Origin: Entonaema liquescens
Taxonomy: Eukaryota; Ascomycota; Sordariomycetes; Xylariales; Xylariaceae
Assembly (NCBI GenBank): GCA_902805475.1
Contig: CADCSX010000006.1
Location: 1,984,001 to 2,048,000 of the forward strand
Direction of reading: 5' to 3'
Length of the DNA stretch: 64,000 nt
Position 1 is the first letter of the stretch. Every line of letters starts with the position of its first letter. A program made the translations under genes and the position numbers. Of this stretch, positions 47,677 to 58,564 are shown in pieces. The notes beneath the pieces are model-generated. The model made no database searches. It saw nothing but the letters and a program-made list of their open reading frames with translations, and had not been told where the DNA came from.

Positions 47677-48801
47677 ATGGCGGCTCCATTGGCTAAGATT
47701 GGTATAATCTCCATCGGGGACATGGGCGTCGGCATCGCTAAACTACTCATCGCCAACGGCTTTTCCGCAGCGACCAATGCCACAGGCCGGAGGTAAGTTA
47801 CCGATTAGCTTGTTTGCTTTGATACCTATTCATCTCACATCCACTACCTATCTACCCCTCTTTTACAAGACATATGCTTCGTTCATATACGATCTTGGAA
47901 ATGCCATTGAAGCAAACCAAACCAAACTTTGTATTCTAAACATACCCACAGCAACGACACCATTGAGCGCGCCAAGGCCGCTCAAGTCGAGCTCCTCGAC
48001 TCAGACGCCGCCCTAGCGGACCAATGCTCCGTAATCCTCTCCGTCGTGCCTCCCCGCGACGCCGCCGCTACTGCACAGCGCATCGTAGCCGCCGTCTCCA
48101 GGCGCGCGAACAATAGCAATAGCAATAGCAATAACGCCCCGCTGTACTTCGCCGACCTAAACGCCGTCGCGCCCTCCAGCGTAAAGCGCATCGCGGAGTT
48201 ATTCGCCCCAGCCCTCGTGCGCTTCGTCGACGGGTCCATCCTCGGCGGCCCGCCTGCACCCAACACCAGCAGCGCATGGACAGTCCCCCGCATCCCCATG
48301 TCCGGGCCCTACCCGCTCTCCGAGATCCCCGTCTTCGGGGCGAAGCTCGCGGCGACGCTCAACGCGAACCACATCTCGGCGGACGTCGGCGCCGCGAGCG
48401 GGCTGAAGATGTGCTTCGCGAGCTTCAGCAAGGGCCTGACGGCGCTGGCGATCCAGTCGTTTACCACGGCGCGGCGGCTCGGCGTGCTGTCGGAGCTGCA
48501 GGACGACCTGCGGGCGGTGCTGCCGCGGCACTACGAGCTGGCGGAGAAGGGGGTCGTGGGGATGGCGCCGAAGGCGTACCGGTGGGCGGGCGAGATGGAG
48601 GAGATCGCGCGCACGGTATCGGAGGAAGGCGGGTTTGCGCCGGACACGTTTATCGGCGCGGCGAAGGTGTATCGGGCTGTGGCGGATGATACGGTGTTAG
48701 GCGAGGAGAAGATTGGGAAGCGGAGGAGGGGCACGACGGTGGAGGATGTGGCAGATGCGGTGGCAGAGGGGTTACGGAGCAAGAGGAAGAAGAACGATTA
48801 A
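47677..48801 (+). CDS. 6-phosphogluconate dehydrogenase-like NAD-binding protein (DUF1932), 321 aa
   Basis: Member of the beta-hydroxyacid dehydrogenase superfamily; not the pentose-phosphate enzyme itself, which is about 480 aa. Exon 1 47677-47792 encodes KIGIISIGDMGVGIAKLLIANG (Rossmann loop GDMGVG in place of GxGxxG) and TNATGRS. A 159-nt intron (GTAAGT..CCACAG) precedes exon 2 (47952-48801). The middle has VILSVVPPRDA and VDGSILGGPP, and the C-terminal helices are of DUF1932 type (ADVGAASGLKMCFASFSKGLTALAIQ, with the catalytic lysine region GLKMC). A short Asn/Ser microsatellite run (NNSNSNSNN) sits in a loop. Exon 2 is GC-rich at third positions, which creates a long shadow ORF in another frame. 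Confidence 0.88.
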
Positions 48802-49054
48802 GAGGTATGGGAAAATACTCGTGATAGCATCCACGGAGGATCATACTATTACTCAGAGTAGGATACGCTTTCTTACATGAATCGGGAATACGATCAGGAA
48901 ACTCTATAAGACCCTTAAACAGAAATAGACAAAATCACAACGATTCAATACATTATCATGTACAACCCAAAACGCAAAGCACTCTTATTTCTCTAACCAT
49001 TTATAATGAGCCGTAGCATGACGCAAATATGCAGTATGTTTCTCTGGGAACCGA

Positions 49055-50609
49055 TCATTCGATCATGTCCACATCGTCAATGGCCGGAGCACCGGCGCCA
49101 GCTGTCCCAGCTGCTGGAGCAGCGTCGTTATTGCTGCCTGGGTTGAAGTAGTCGGCCATTTCGGCATCGAGCTCTTCCTGTGTCTTCTTAGGTCGCCCAT
49201 CCCGGCCAACACGCTCTCGTCCATTTGGTGTACCACTTCCACCCTCACGACCTTCACGTCCCTCTCGCCCTTCTCGCCCATCACGTCCTTCACGTCCCTC
49301 ACGTCGCGCTCCAGGTCGTCTCCCCCCACCACGTCGACGAGGGAGAGGGCTTCGGGATCGACTGCCGCCTCCTGGCACATAGCGATCGACGCCCCGGTCT
49401 CTTTCCGAGTAGCGTCTGGGCGAAAGAGAACGCGGGCGAGTGATACGCTCGGCCAATGATCGACCCGGCATATGCGCAGTATCGAAGGGGTTGCGTCGGG
49501 GTGCCGAAGACACAATTGACAAGCGGATGGGCTGACCTGTAAGAAATTAGCCAGTCTCTAAATACTCCATAGGAACATTTCTACTTACCCTTGGCGTTGG
49601 CATCGTCGTACTGCTTGATTGCCTCCATCGCATCGTCACGATTCTCATATGTAACAAAGGCTGTGCCCTCAGAACGTCCAGCACGGTCATACAACAATTC
49701 CAACTTCAGTACCGTTCCGATCTTGTTGAATAACCCCTAAAATCCGTGTTAACATCCCACGTATCAGCTGGTCGTAATTTTCTTCTTACATCGAGGTCGT
49801 CTTCGGTGAGCTCGTAGTGCAAATTCTCTACTTTGACCTTGGTTCCACGAGTCTCCCTAACGTTGACATTAGAATATCGCAGTACTTGAATGTAAGGGGG
49901 TTGCCACTAACTGGAATCGGTCTGGAGAAGCTCGTCGTCTCGGGTGTCGCGGGCGATTACGTGCTGAGGAATCGTTAGTTATGGTGGTCTGGCGCTTAGG
50001 TTGAAAGCTCAACTTACAGCTGGGATCATCGAACTTGTCATGAACCCACTCCCTGAGTATATGTTAGTGCTCGTCGCTTATGTAGGGACTTATGTAGGGA
50101 CTTATGTAGGGACTTATGTAGGGGACATTAAGCGGTGTACTTACGAATCCAAATTTCTCGAATCATCTCTGGTTGACTGTCTCGTAGAACGAGATTGCTA
50201 GTTAGCTGCTGTCACTGAACGAATATACCATCACCGATCGAAGATCGTGGCATCGAGCGCAAGTCGATTACATTGCGGGAGGCTCGAGGTAGGGAGGTGG
50301 GTGGTCGAGAAGGGAGAGGAAGAAGAATCCACCTGTTGAAGGGATACTGATTAGCTTGCTAAACATCATTTATAAACATGTTGAAGATTTTACCTTTCTT
50401 ACGCCATCGCGGGGATAGGAGTCGCGCTCTCGAGGCCTGCCTCCACCACCTCGGCGAGGTCTAGAGCCTCGTTTTCTTTGCTGCTTTCGAAGTTAGCGGG
50501 TGAATGATTGATTAAGGTGATTTGATGATGATGATGATATTGTCAAAGATAACATCAATTCAATTCGTACCTGAGATTCAGCAACGATCTCGTCAAGACT
50601 GCGATCCAT
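49055..50609 (-). CDS. Yra1/ALY-type mRNA export adaptor (RRM), 8 exons, 320 aa
   Basis: mRNA export factor linked to the TREX complex (THO subunit 4; Yra1 in budding yeast, mlo3 in fission yeast). Exons: 50571-50609, 50394-50480, 50145-50197, 50018-50052, 49912-49963, 49790-49856, 49589-49736 and 49055-49536. All seven introns are 52-196 nt with consistent phases. The N-terminus MDRSLDEIVAESQ is the UAP56/Sub2-binding motif of the family, followed by Arg-rich sequence. The RRM (about 90-170) starts GTKVKVENLHYELTEDDLDG, with RNP1-like SEGTAFVTYENRDDA. The stretch LSIVSSAPRRNPFDTAHMPGR-like is family-typical. The C-terminal half is Arg/Gly/Glu repeats (REGREGRDGREG), and the end DVDMIE resembles the acidic C-box. 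Donor GTTAGT in intron 5 is slightly unusual. Confidence 0.9.
50080..50127. repeat. 12-nt tandem repeat inside intron 3 of the Yra1-like gene
   Basis: Four head-to-tail copies of TTATGTAGGGAC (plus-strand view), the last changed to end GGGGAC. Lies within the 92-nt third intron and occupies about half of it, next to the donor. Confidence 0.9.
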
Positions 50610-51067
50610 TGTAACGTTATTGTAAAAATGGATGTTTTGGTAGACGTCAACTACAACTCGACGCGGCTTTGCAACGAAGAACGTAGGAAGTACATAAGTA
50701 CGTGGTAGACCGTAAACCGTAAGCTGTAGGCCGTAGGCCGTAGCACCAGAGCTTTGACGTTATTTTCTTACCGATAAGTAAGAAGCTAGGTAGATAAGCT
50801 GCAGCTGTCTAACCATATTAGGAAATAATTGACTACGTGTACAAAGCACTGTATGGATACTGTACGTCACCGCCAAATAGGGGGCGAGCTTACACTAGAA
50901 GGCATTCTGTATCTTCCTTAGCAGATCCATTCTGACGTTGAAGCCAATTACATGTGTTTGTTATACAGCATCTAGTTACCAATTGCTAAAAAGTACAAAC
51001 TACCCATTGTTATTTTCTTCATAGTGATTTAACCCTAGGACTATTCTTAGCAGGTAGCACAGTCTGC
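50610..51067. other. Intergenic region
   Basis: Contains a degenerate tandem of GTA(G/A)RCCGTA units at about 50706-50742 in the Yra1-like promoter. No gene seen. Confidence 0.5.
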
Positions 51068-52673
51068 TTATAAGAGAAAAGAAGCTCTCGGAAGGTCAAC
51101 CTTCGTAGTAAATGACTGAGGCTGCTCGGTGGTTTCGCTCATATGAGACTGGTTTGTGGCCTTTAGGAAAATACCAGTCTTCGATACTACCCCGAAGTGA
51201 TCATCGATGATATCGACTTTATCCGACAGGTCAGCGGTATCGGGCTCTTGATCACTATTTTGAACCACGCCTATGGTCGTGGTCGGTGTAATCTTCTGAC
51301 TTGAACCTATTTCGTCCTTTGTCAAGTGTGGTTCGATGCAGAATATGAGATATGACCCCGGTGTCACAAGACCCTCTGATGAGTTAGGGTTATTACGTTC
51401 TTGGAATGCTCTTATGAACAACTCGATATCATCCTGGTCTGGCGACGAATGATTCGTCTCTGGGTCGAGTGAGAGTAGTCCTTGTTTGAGGCCCCAGCCT
51501 CCTCCTCCACTAACTGCACACTTATTAGCTTAATTCTCATCCCCCGGCTAGTATTTTACGTACGGATCTTGTGTAATCGACACCCAGAAGATAGTAGCTC
51601 AGAAAACACATTTATAGCTTCAAGCGATAGTTCCGCTTCGGACTGAGATGACTTGGCTTCAAAGACCTTTAGGCCAAAGAGATTTCGCTTTTCTACGACC
51701 TCTGGGGGTATGACCCAACACCATACTCCAATAGGACCAGGTGAATATGATGTATCCCGTTCAGACCTTGTGTCAAAGACTTTTGGTATCAGAGCTTCTA
51801 GCTCTTTGGATGCCGGCGTTGTAGTACCATCGACTTCGACCTGTCGAACAATATTACCCAACCCAGCAACAATCTTTCGAGGGGGAGTCAACGGTAATAG
51901 TGGAAGGAGGGGCTTTATATGGTTCCCTGAAGCAGCACGAAGGCATATTCTTTGAAATTGTTTCTCCTGTACCATAGTACGCACTGCAGACCCGTTACCA
52001 TCACGTTTCCAGCTGCTTGCAAATAAGGTGGATCGTCTTCCATTTTGGAAAATTGTATTTGCCAGTGGCAGTGTGATCTCAAGCGGCCTGGTGTCCCTAG
52101 GTAGAGGATTTGACAAGAACGACACGGAAGATTCCCTCTCCTGGTCAACGTTTGATCCAAAATCCTCAGCAGACCATAAGCCGGGAAGGATGCCGTCCGT
52201 CGAGCCATACAATATTGAGAGACCAGTCCGAGGCTCGCTAAATAGTTGCTTTGGGGTAAGTCCGTCTGTCACCGCGCATAACACATTAATAGGGTTTGAA
52301 TTATCCTGTATCGTTGTCTTCGGCTTGAAGAGACTTCCTAAGATGCTGGATACAAAGCCCTCGTCTTCTAACCAGGTTGCAAAGTCGCGAGAAGCAAAAA
52401 TAGCTGCTCCATAACTGAGGCCGCCTACATTATGTACACTTTCAGATAATTTCGACGACCTTGTAAGATGTTTGTTTAATTCATCTATGACTGTTCGCTA
52501 TGCCTACGTTAGCATTGCTTTATAATTCTAGGGTATGTCAAACTGACTTTGGGGACTTTTGTCGATAAGGTAAGAGTGATTTTTTCAGCGGCACTTGGCT
52601 GACTTCCAAAGTTTCGTTTATACAAACGATGGTACCTCTTTATAAGACTGGCATTAAATATACGAGGCCGCAT
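51068..52673 (-). CDS. FIST-like protein with mitochondrial presequence, 3 exons, 501 aa
   Basis: Exons 52548-52673, 51564-52497 and 51068-51513; introns are exactly 50 nt each (GTCAGT..CATAG and GTACGT..TGCAG) with phases 0 and 1. The first 29 residues are Arg/Lys-rich with no acidic residue (MRPRIFNASLIKRYHRLYKR), as in a mitochondrial presequence. The conserved core includes VGGLSYGAAIFASRD, NVLCAVTDGLTP, TGLSILYGSTDGILPGLW and, across the second intron, LSGGGGWGLKQGLLSLDP. These resemble fungal proteins related to the FIST domain (a small-molecule sensing fold in bacteria). That assignment is from memory of the motif and is tentative. No catalytic motif recognised. Confidence 0.72.
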
Positions 52674-53858
52674 AATGTTAGACCTCTTGGACTATCTCTC
52701 TTGACAGCCCTGATTACCTCCTTGGTTTTATATGAGAAAGCTGGGTCGGGTTGAAAGGGTATGTATTGTACCTAGTATCTCCGGAGCTTTGCATCGACCA
52801 ATCACATGTGATTAAACCTTGCCCATAAGCGGTGGCTCGTACTTTGTATGGAGGTACTTGTACCTACTTTGCATCTCATATGTAACTCATCATACATAAT
52901 TATCCGTCTCCTTTTACCAGACTCCCTAAATATGCATGATTCATGAACATAAATTGAGGAATTTCATACGTGGGTTAAGAACTCGAGAAAATCATCAATG
53001 CATTTGAGGAATGCCGCTTTCTTTATTAAATAACAAGTGTTTAACGTTACCGTTGGTGTTCCAAGAATTTCAGTTCGCGGTATGTACTTTGTGGCGCTGC
53101 TTTTACCAGGGAAAAAAGGAGGAAAAAGAATAAACTTCAGCTGCTGTTTGTACGAAGATCCCCACTGTCCATCGTCCAATTAGGGTCTAATAGGCCCGTC
53201 GTGGTCCCTTACACTGCGCCTTTAAGACCTAAGACCTATTAAGACCATGCCTACGGACTGACACTTAGGCCCTGATCGGCTCGAAATATAAGCCTGGCTT
53301 AAAGCAAAATAAGCCTGGCTTATAATATTTTCTACGCTAAGAAAAAAAACCTTTCCCTTTTGAGCAGTATTTAAGCCACAGATTCTGGATTAACCTATAG
53401 AAATTGAGTTAACTCCCTGTAAGCAATGTATCGCGCTAAGAGAGGCAGTATGCTAGGCTCAAAAGGGCTAGCAGACCCTTTAATTACTACTTTAGGAAAG
53501 AAGGCTTATTTGAAAATAAAGTCAGTAAATAAACATGGCTTAAGGAAAATAAGCCTGGCTTAAGGCTTACGGCTAATTATAGAAGCTTTTCATTCTGGAT
53601 TAGGAAGGCGGTAGTAAGAGGCAGAACCCCACCCCTTGAGTCAGCAAAAAGAGAATACTTCGTAGTCCCACTCATTTTATATGGGTCTTGGATGTATCTT
53701 TTTTTGAAATAAGCCTGGCTTATATTTTGAGCCGATCACAGCCTTAGCTTGAGCGATGACCCTACATAAGTCTCGATGCGCCTCGACGGCGTCGGCGCAA
53801 TCCTATCTAGCTCTACATCCGTTTCCTTAAACCCCTATCAACCTAATTTTTTAATCCA
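52674..53858. other. Intergenic region carrying a MITE
   Basis: 1.2 kb between the divergent FIST-like and PI-PLC genes; the right part is the MITE at 53268-53743. The remainder shows no gene. Confidence 0.6.
53268..53743. mobile_element. 476-bp MITE with terminal inverted repeats, TTA target duplication
   Basis: Left end GGCCCTGATCGGCTCGAAAT and the reverse complement of the right end GGCTGTGATCGGCTCAAAAT continue as ATAAGCC(T/A)GGCTTA on both sides, about 33 of 37 bases matching. Both ends are flanked by TTA (53265-53267 and 53744-53746), consistent with the TWA target duplication of PIF/Harbinger (Tourist-like) elements. The palindrome TAAGCCTGGCTTA occurs several times inside (near 53290, 53311, 53550 and 53708). 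No transposase ORF is present, so it would be non-autonomous. Superfamily assignment is inference from the 3-bp duplication and the GGC start. Confidence 0.8.
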
Positions 53859-55268
53859 ATGGCGGACCTAACTATCCGTAACCTCACAATTACTCCGCTG
53901 GAGCTTAAGCTCGTGGAGCGGTTCGAAGGACAACCATCATCCGGTCGTCATACTCCCGTCGGGAACATCACTAGTAAACTAACTGGCATTTTCAACTCTA
54001 CATCTGTTGCGCCTAACGTTCGCATTCAGGGTGAGGCTAGAGACCGCCGTGATGTGTCCATTCCCATCGGGCGCTTCGAAACCCGCGTTACGGATATTCG
54101 CACAGCTGACCCGGGCCGGGAAGTCATTCGTTTGACTTTTGAGTCTGAGGGTCGTCGATATCAAGTGGATGTGCCGAGTGCTTCGCAACGCAGCACAGTC
54201 ATGACGAAGTTGGATGGTGCCCCCAACGAATACACAACCATCTATGTACAGGCCGGCAGTTGTCTTGCCATCTTCAGTTCCACTAACCTCTCGAGTTGGA
54301 TGCGAGAGCTGCGTGACGAATACCCCTTATCGGCTCTGTCCATACCGGGTACACATAACAGCCCAACCTGCCACGTCGCACTGCCTTCAGTTCGTTGCCA
54401 AGCGGTTAATGTACGCGAACAACTGGAGAATGGCGTCCGTTTTTTTGATATCCGCGTAAATGTCAGCACGGACTCTTCGGAACTGGCACTTGTGCACAGC
54501 GCATTCCCCATCTCGCTCACGGGAAGCAAATACTTCAAGGACATGCTTGATGTTATTTACTCATTCTTAGACGCCAACTCGTCCGAGACCCTGATTATGA
54601 GCGTGAAGCGCGAAGGTACCGGGAAGGGCACCGATCAGCAGCTATCCAAGATTCTCAAGGACCGCTTCTACGGGGATGGGAAGCGATGGTACACGGAACC
54701 GCGGATTCCGAAGATTGGCGAAGTACGGGGCAAGATCGTGCTGCTTAGACGTCACCACAACGACCCAAGCCTCAATGGCGAATGGGGCGGTCGAGGATGG
54801 GCGCTCGACGGTAGTGTCTGGCCGGACAATTGCGAGGATGGATTACTCGGGAGTGGTATTGCCCGTATACAAGATTTCTACGAAGTTGACCAAACTCACA
54901 ATATTCAAAAGAAGATCGAATTTGCACGCATGCATCTTGAACGTGCAGCCGAACCATTTTGCCCCCTTCCAGGACGTGAAGGCTATAAGGAGAACGCACC
55001 TGTCCAGCCTTTCTTTGTGAATTTCTTGAGTGCTAGCAATTTCTTTAACGCCAACTGCTGGCCGGAGAAGATTGCGGCCAAGGCAAACCCGGCCATCATC
55101 GAGTATTTATGCATACGACACGCGGCTGATGGTAAGGGGCCGAAAGGTCTGAAGGTGGGTGACGGGAGCACCGGTGTGGTCGTTACGGATTGGGTTGGAC
55201 AAGATGGTGATTGGGACCTCATAAGATGCATCGTTGGTTGGAATGCAAGATTGCAGTTAAAGCAATAG
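53859..55268 (+). CDS. PI-PLC X-domain protein, single exon, 469 aa
   Basis: Phosphatidylinositol-specific phospholipase C X-domain protein of the bacterial-type, single-domain class found in fungi. The N-terminal 150 residues form a non-catalytic beta-rich region. The catalytic domain starts at about residue 150 with ALSIPGTHNSPTC (His166), continues VREQLENGVRFFDIRV (Asp197, Arg199) and LVHSAFPISL (second catalytic His213), then IMSVKREG and GKIVLLRR. C-terminal NFLSASNFFNANCWPEKIA and VTDWVGQDGDWDLIRCIVGWN fit the family end. No signal peptide or PH/EF/C2 domains, so it is not the eukaryotic PLC-delta type. It is just downstream of the MITE, which could affect its promoter: the element ends 115 nt before the ATG. 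Confidence 0.92.
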   Translation: MADLTIRNLTITPLELKLVERFEGQPSSGRHTPVGNITSKLTGIFNSTSVAPNVRIQGEARDRRDVSIPIGRFETRVTDIRTADPGREVIRLTFESEGRRYQVDVPSASQRSTVMTKLDGAPNEYTTIYVQAGSCLAIFSSTNLSSWMRELRDEYPLSALSIPGTHNSPTCHVALPSVRCQAVNVREQLENGVRFFDIRVNVSTDSSELALVHSAFPISLTGSKYFKDMLDVIYSFLDANSSETLIMSVKREGTGKGTDQQLSKILKDRFYGDGKRWYTEPRIPKIGEVRGKIVLLRRHHNDPSLNGEWGGRGWALDGSVWPDNCEDGLLGSGIARIQDFYEVDQTHNIQKKIEFARMHLERAAEPFCPLPGREGYKENAPVQPFFVNFLSASNFFNANCWPEKIAAKANPAIIEYLCIRHAADGKGPKGLKVGDGSTGVVVTDWVGQDGDWDLIRCIVGWNARLQLKQ

Positions 55269-56545
55269 TCTTTGTTGGTCTAAACTATACCCCTTGGTTG
55301 CTTTCCTAAGCTTGATTACTGAAGTGTTTTTGGGAGCCCAGCTTACGGTTAGAAATATATAGATGGAATAGACTTGGGTTCCAATAGCTTTAATAATTAG
55401 AGATATTTCGTCTATAGATACTGAATACGGGCCATGTCATATTATATGTTGAAGAGCCCATGCATTGTAAATAATATCGTCTGATGATGAGATGCTTACT
55501 TGTTATCGTTATTGTTATTCTGCCCCTTTAACATTCAAGCTAAGAAGCCCAAAGTTCTAAATTGACAACCAATTATTTATATTCATCTTGCTAGCTGGTC
55601 CGAAGCAAAACGAGAAACTTGAAATTTTTATCGAGACAATATGGGTATGCGTCGTTTATATTAAATGAAATGAAATAAGCGCCGAAGTAGTAAAGTAATT
55701 GCTAAGAAAAGACAGTAATGCGGAAGCTTGTGATGTCCTGTTTGCTTTAATTTCTGCGGTGTTACAACCGTAGAAAAGTAGTTCGGGGGTTCCGTCCAAT
55801 GCTCTTTTGCACATGCTAGTGCGATACGTCATACTGATACTTACAACAGATGAGCTGTAAGCTATAAGCTAAGCCCCACTGCAACTAAAATTACCTAAAG
55901 TAACCTAACCTACAGCTTCCTCTGCCGTACTCTGCCGTAATTCGTACAAACAATTCAGCTCCCAGTGCACTGGGTCCGTTTTCAGTTTGAACTGCGTTTT
56001 GGTGGACGGATTCCTCCGCCATCTTACTTCATTTTTTTTTTTGATTTTTGGACCAATATCTTCCAATCTTCCAATCTTCCATGCCATGTTAAAGAGGCCA
56101 CCGATATTCTTTTCCGGATCGTTTGTTATGGCGGATACCAAATTGTAACTCGGCCCGTTTCATACTATCGTCGACCCCGTCGCATTCTATCGCATCCACC
56201 GCGTCCCGAGGCTACCGAGGCTCGTTTTATTATAGCATACCAGCTGCCAGCTGCCTAGGTAGCCCTACATCTTAGATCTTCATTTAGATGCCCGCTGCCC
56301 ACTTCCTGACACGGTAAACTTTGCGCCAACATAAGACGACGCAAACCTAGAATATTGGCCAACAGAGACGAATCCCTTAGGGAAAACTTAAAATAAAACC
56401 CACAATAACGAATAGAATTTTGACTCTTGAGTGACGATACGCAAAGAGCTATTGCCATTTCTACTTGTTCCACATAGGTATGTTTATCTTGAATTAGTTT
56501 CACCACGGGTGCGATACTACGAACTTTACCTATATATCACCAGTC
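55269..56545. other. 1.3-kb intergenic region
   Basis: No supported gene; a T10 run near 56031-56042 and a CCTAGGTAG motif near 56253. Confidence 0.55.
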
Positions 56546-58564
56546 ATGGCAGACGGCAAGCCTGGAAGTCCTCGGCCTCAGGAGCCGCTTAACAGCCCTC
56601 GCGGCTCCAAGCTGCCGCGTCTGGGGCAGAGGCGCCATCAAGACCAAAGTCAAACAGTAGATTCTGATTCTAAGATAGATCCTGAGAAGAATAACCCGTC
56701 GAACGGCCCTACTCACGATATCAAATCTGTATCTAATAAAGAACGGAAACCTAGGAGAACTTCTGGTTCATCGGGCATTGTATGTTCGCCCCTGTCGTTG
56801 GGTAGTACGAAGAGAAGATATTGATCGATATTCTTTCCGTCTTAGCCGATCCACGACTGCATTAACTTCCCCGGTCCTCGTACTCCACCTCGCACAACTC
56901 GAACTACATCCGGCAGAGTCCACACACCCCGTGTAACGAGCGACAGTACCCCTCATCCATCTTTGGGAAATTTGAGCTCCTCGTATAAAGATTCACTCAG
57001 CGCCGCTCGGGCTGTCTTGCCCGGCCCAAGCCCTTCTACGTCTTATATTCCCAGAACTCTCGCTTATCAGGCGTGTTCTCCGCAACAGGTTGTCGGGCGT
57101 AAAGATCATAAAGCGAGGGAGGTTTCTAAGATGGACAACACTTCAAAGAAAGAAAAGCTTACCAGCGGGGGGACTGATGTGAATGGCACTTCGGGGATTG
57201 AGTCAACTAAGCTTGAGCCACAGATACTAAATGGCGAAGATGACGTGCAATCTAATAATAAGGACGAGTCCGGGGAGAAATATGGTTCTTCAGGTTTCGA
57301 CAGGAGTGCTTATTCTACAGAAGGCTGCGAAACTCCAGTTAATGGCTTAGAGACTACCGCTGGCGGAGATAAGACAGACGGGGCCAGTTACGCCTCTGCC
57401 CTCAAGTCTGGTCTAGACGGACAAGACAAAGACTTTGCATTATACAAGCGCCGTACTAACACACAAGACGACGATGATTCGTACCCTGAGTTGGATGATA
57501 TAACAGTGGATGAAATTCATCCGCCCCCTAGGCCAAGTGCTAACGGAGGGATCCGGTGGGCTCCGTGGAATGTCCCGTGGAAACGCAGAATGCAGACGCT
57601 TATTGTGCTCCTACACTGCATGTGCATCGCACTGACAGTCTCGATTTTCTTCGCGCTGTGCGCGAATCCTTTTGCTTGGCCGTTGTTGCTTATATACCTT
57701 TTACATGTGTTGAGCTCGAAGGCTGCCACGGATGGATCGTTGAGATACCGATCCGAACGGTTCCGTCAAAGCTATATATGGCATCTTTTCGCGGGCTACT
57801 TCCCGGCTAAGCTCCACAAAACTCACGAGCTACCATCCACTCGGAAGTATATCTTCGGTTACCACCCTCATGGTATTATCTCCCATGGCGCCTGGGCGGC
57901 TTTCGGTACCGAGGCTCTAGGCTTTTCTGAGAAGTTTCCTGGCATCACGAATAGTTTATTGACATTGGACTCCAACTTCCGCATTCCGCTATATCGTGAG
58001 TACATATTAACCCTGGGGTTGCGATCAGTCTCGAAAGAGTCTATTGTCAACATCCTGACAAAGGGCGGGCCGAACGGAGAAGGTATGGGCCGTGCCGCTA
58101 CCATTGTTATTGGTGGTGCCCGTGAGTCTCTTGAAGCGCAACCAGGCCAAATGCGTTTGATTTTGAAGGAACGCAAGGGCTTCGTCAGAATTGCAGTTAG
58201 AACCGGCGCAGACCTAGTGCCCGTGCTCGCGTTCGGCGAAAACAACCTTTATGACCAACTACATCCTAGGGAACACCCACTTGTACACAACTTTCAGATG
58301 TTCGTCCTAAAGGTGTGGAAGTTCACTCTCCCTTTCTTACACGGGCGCGGTATCTTCAATTACGATGTAGGCTTGATGCCATACCGCCGTCCATTGAACG
58401 TGGTGGTCGGAGCCCCGATTAAAGTTACGCAGTCGGCCGTTGTGGACCAGGCAGAGGTCGACCGGTTGCATGACCTATACATTACCGAACTGGAGAAGCT
58501 GTGGGACCAATACAAGGACAAATTTGCTCCCGACAGGAAAGAAGAGATGCAAATACTATCCTAA
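56546..58564 (+). CDS. DGA1: Diacylglycerol O-acyltransferase type 2 (DGAT2), 2 exons, 650 aa
   Basis: ER/lipid-droplet enzyme that acylates diacylglycerol with acyl-CoA to make triacylglycerol. Exon 1 56546-56779, 66-nt intron (GTATGT..CTTAG), exon 2 56846-58564. The first about 300 residues are Ser/Asp/Lys-rich and disordered, unusually long for the family. The catalytic part begins RWAPWNVPWKRRMQTLIVLLH with a hydrophobic hairpin (about 325-370). Then come KYIFGYHPHGIISHGAW (active-site HPHG at 418-421), LTLDSNFRIPLYREY, IVIGGARESLEA and RKGFVRIAVRTGADLVPVLAFGENNLY, followed by RPLNVVVGAPI. All DGAT2 blocks are present. A T14 run follows just 3' of the stop. Confidence 0.94.

Noticed and set aside
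48276..48689. 137-codon ORF in another frame of the 6PGDH-like gene
   Set aside because: Gly/Arg-rich product of a GC-rich shadow frame; the annotated frame carries the family motifs.
49063..49515. 150-codon alternative frame over the last exon of the Yra1-like gene
   Set aside because: The annotated frame continues the RRM protein with the family sequence RRNPFDTA; the other has no start or family.
52964..53179. 71-codon minus-strand ORF beside the MITE
   Set aside because: No domain or exon partners; probably random.
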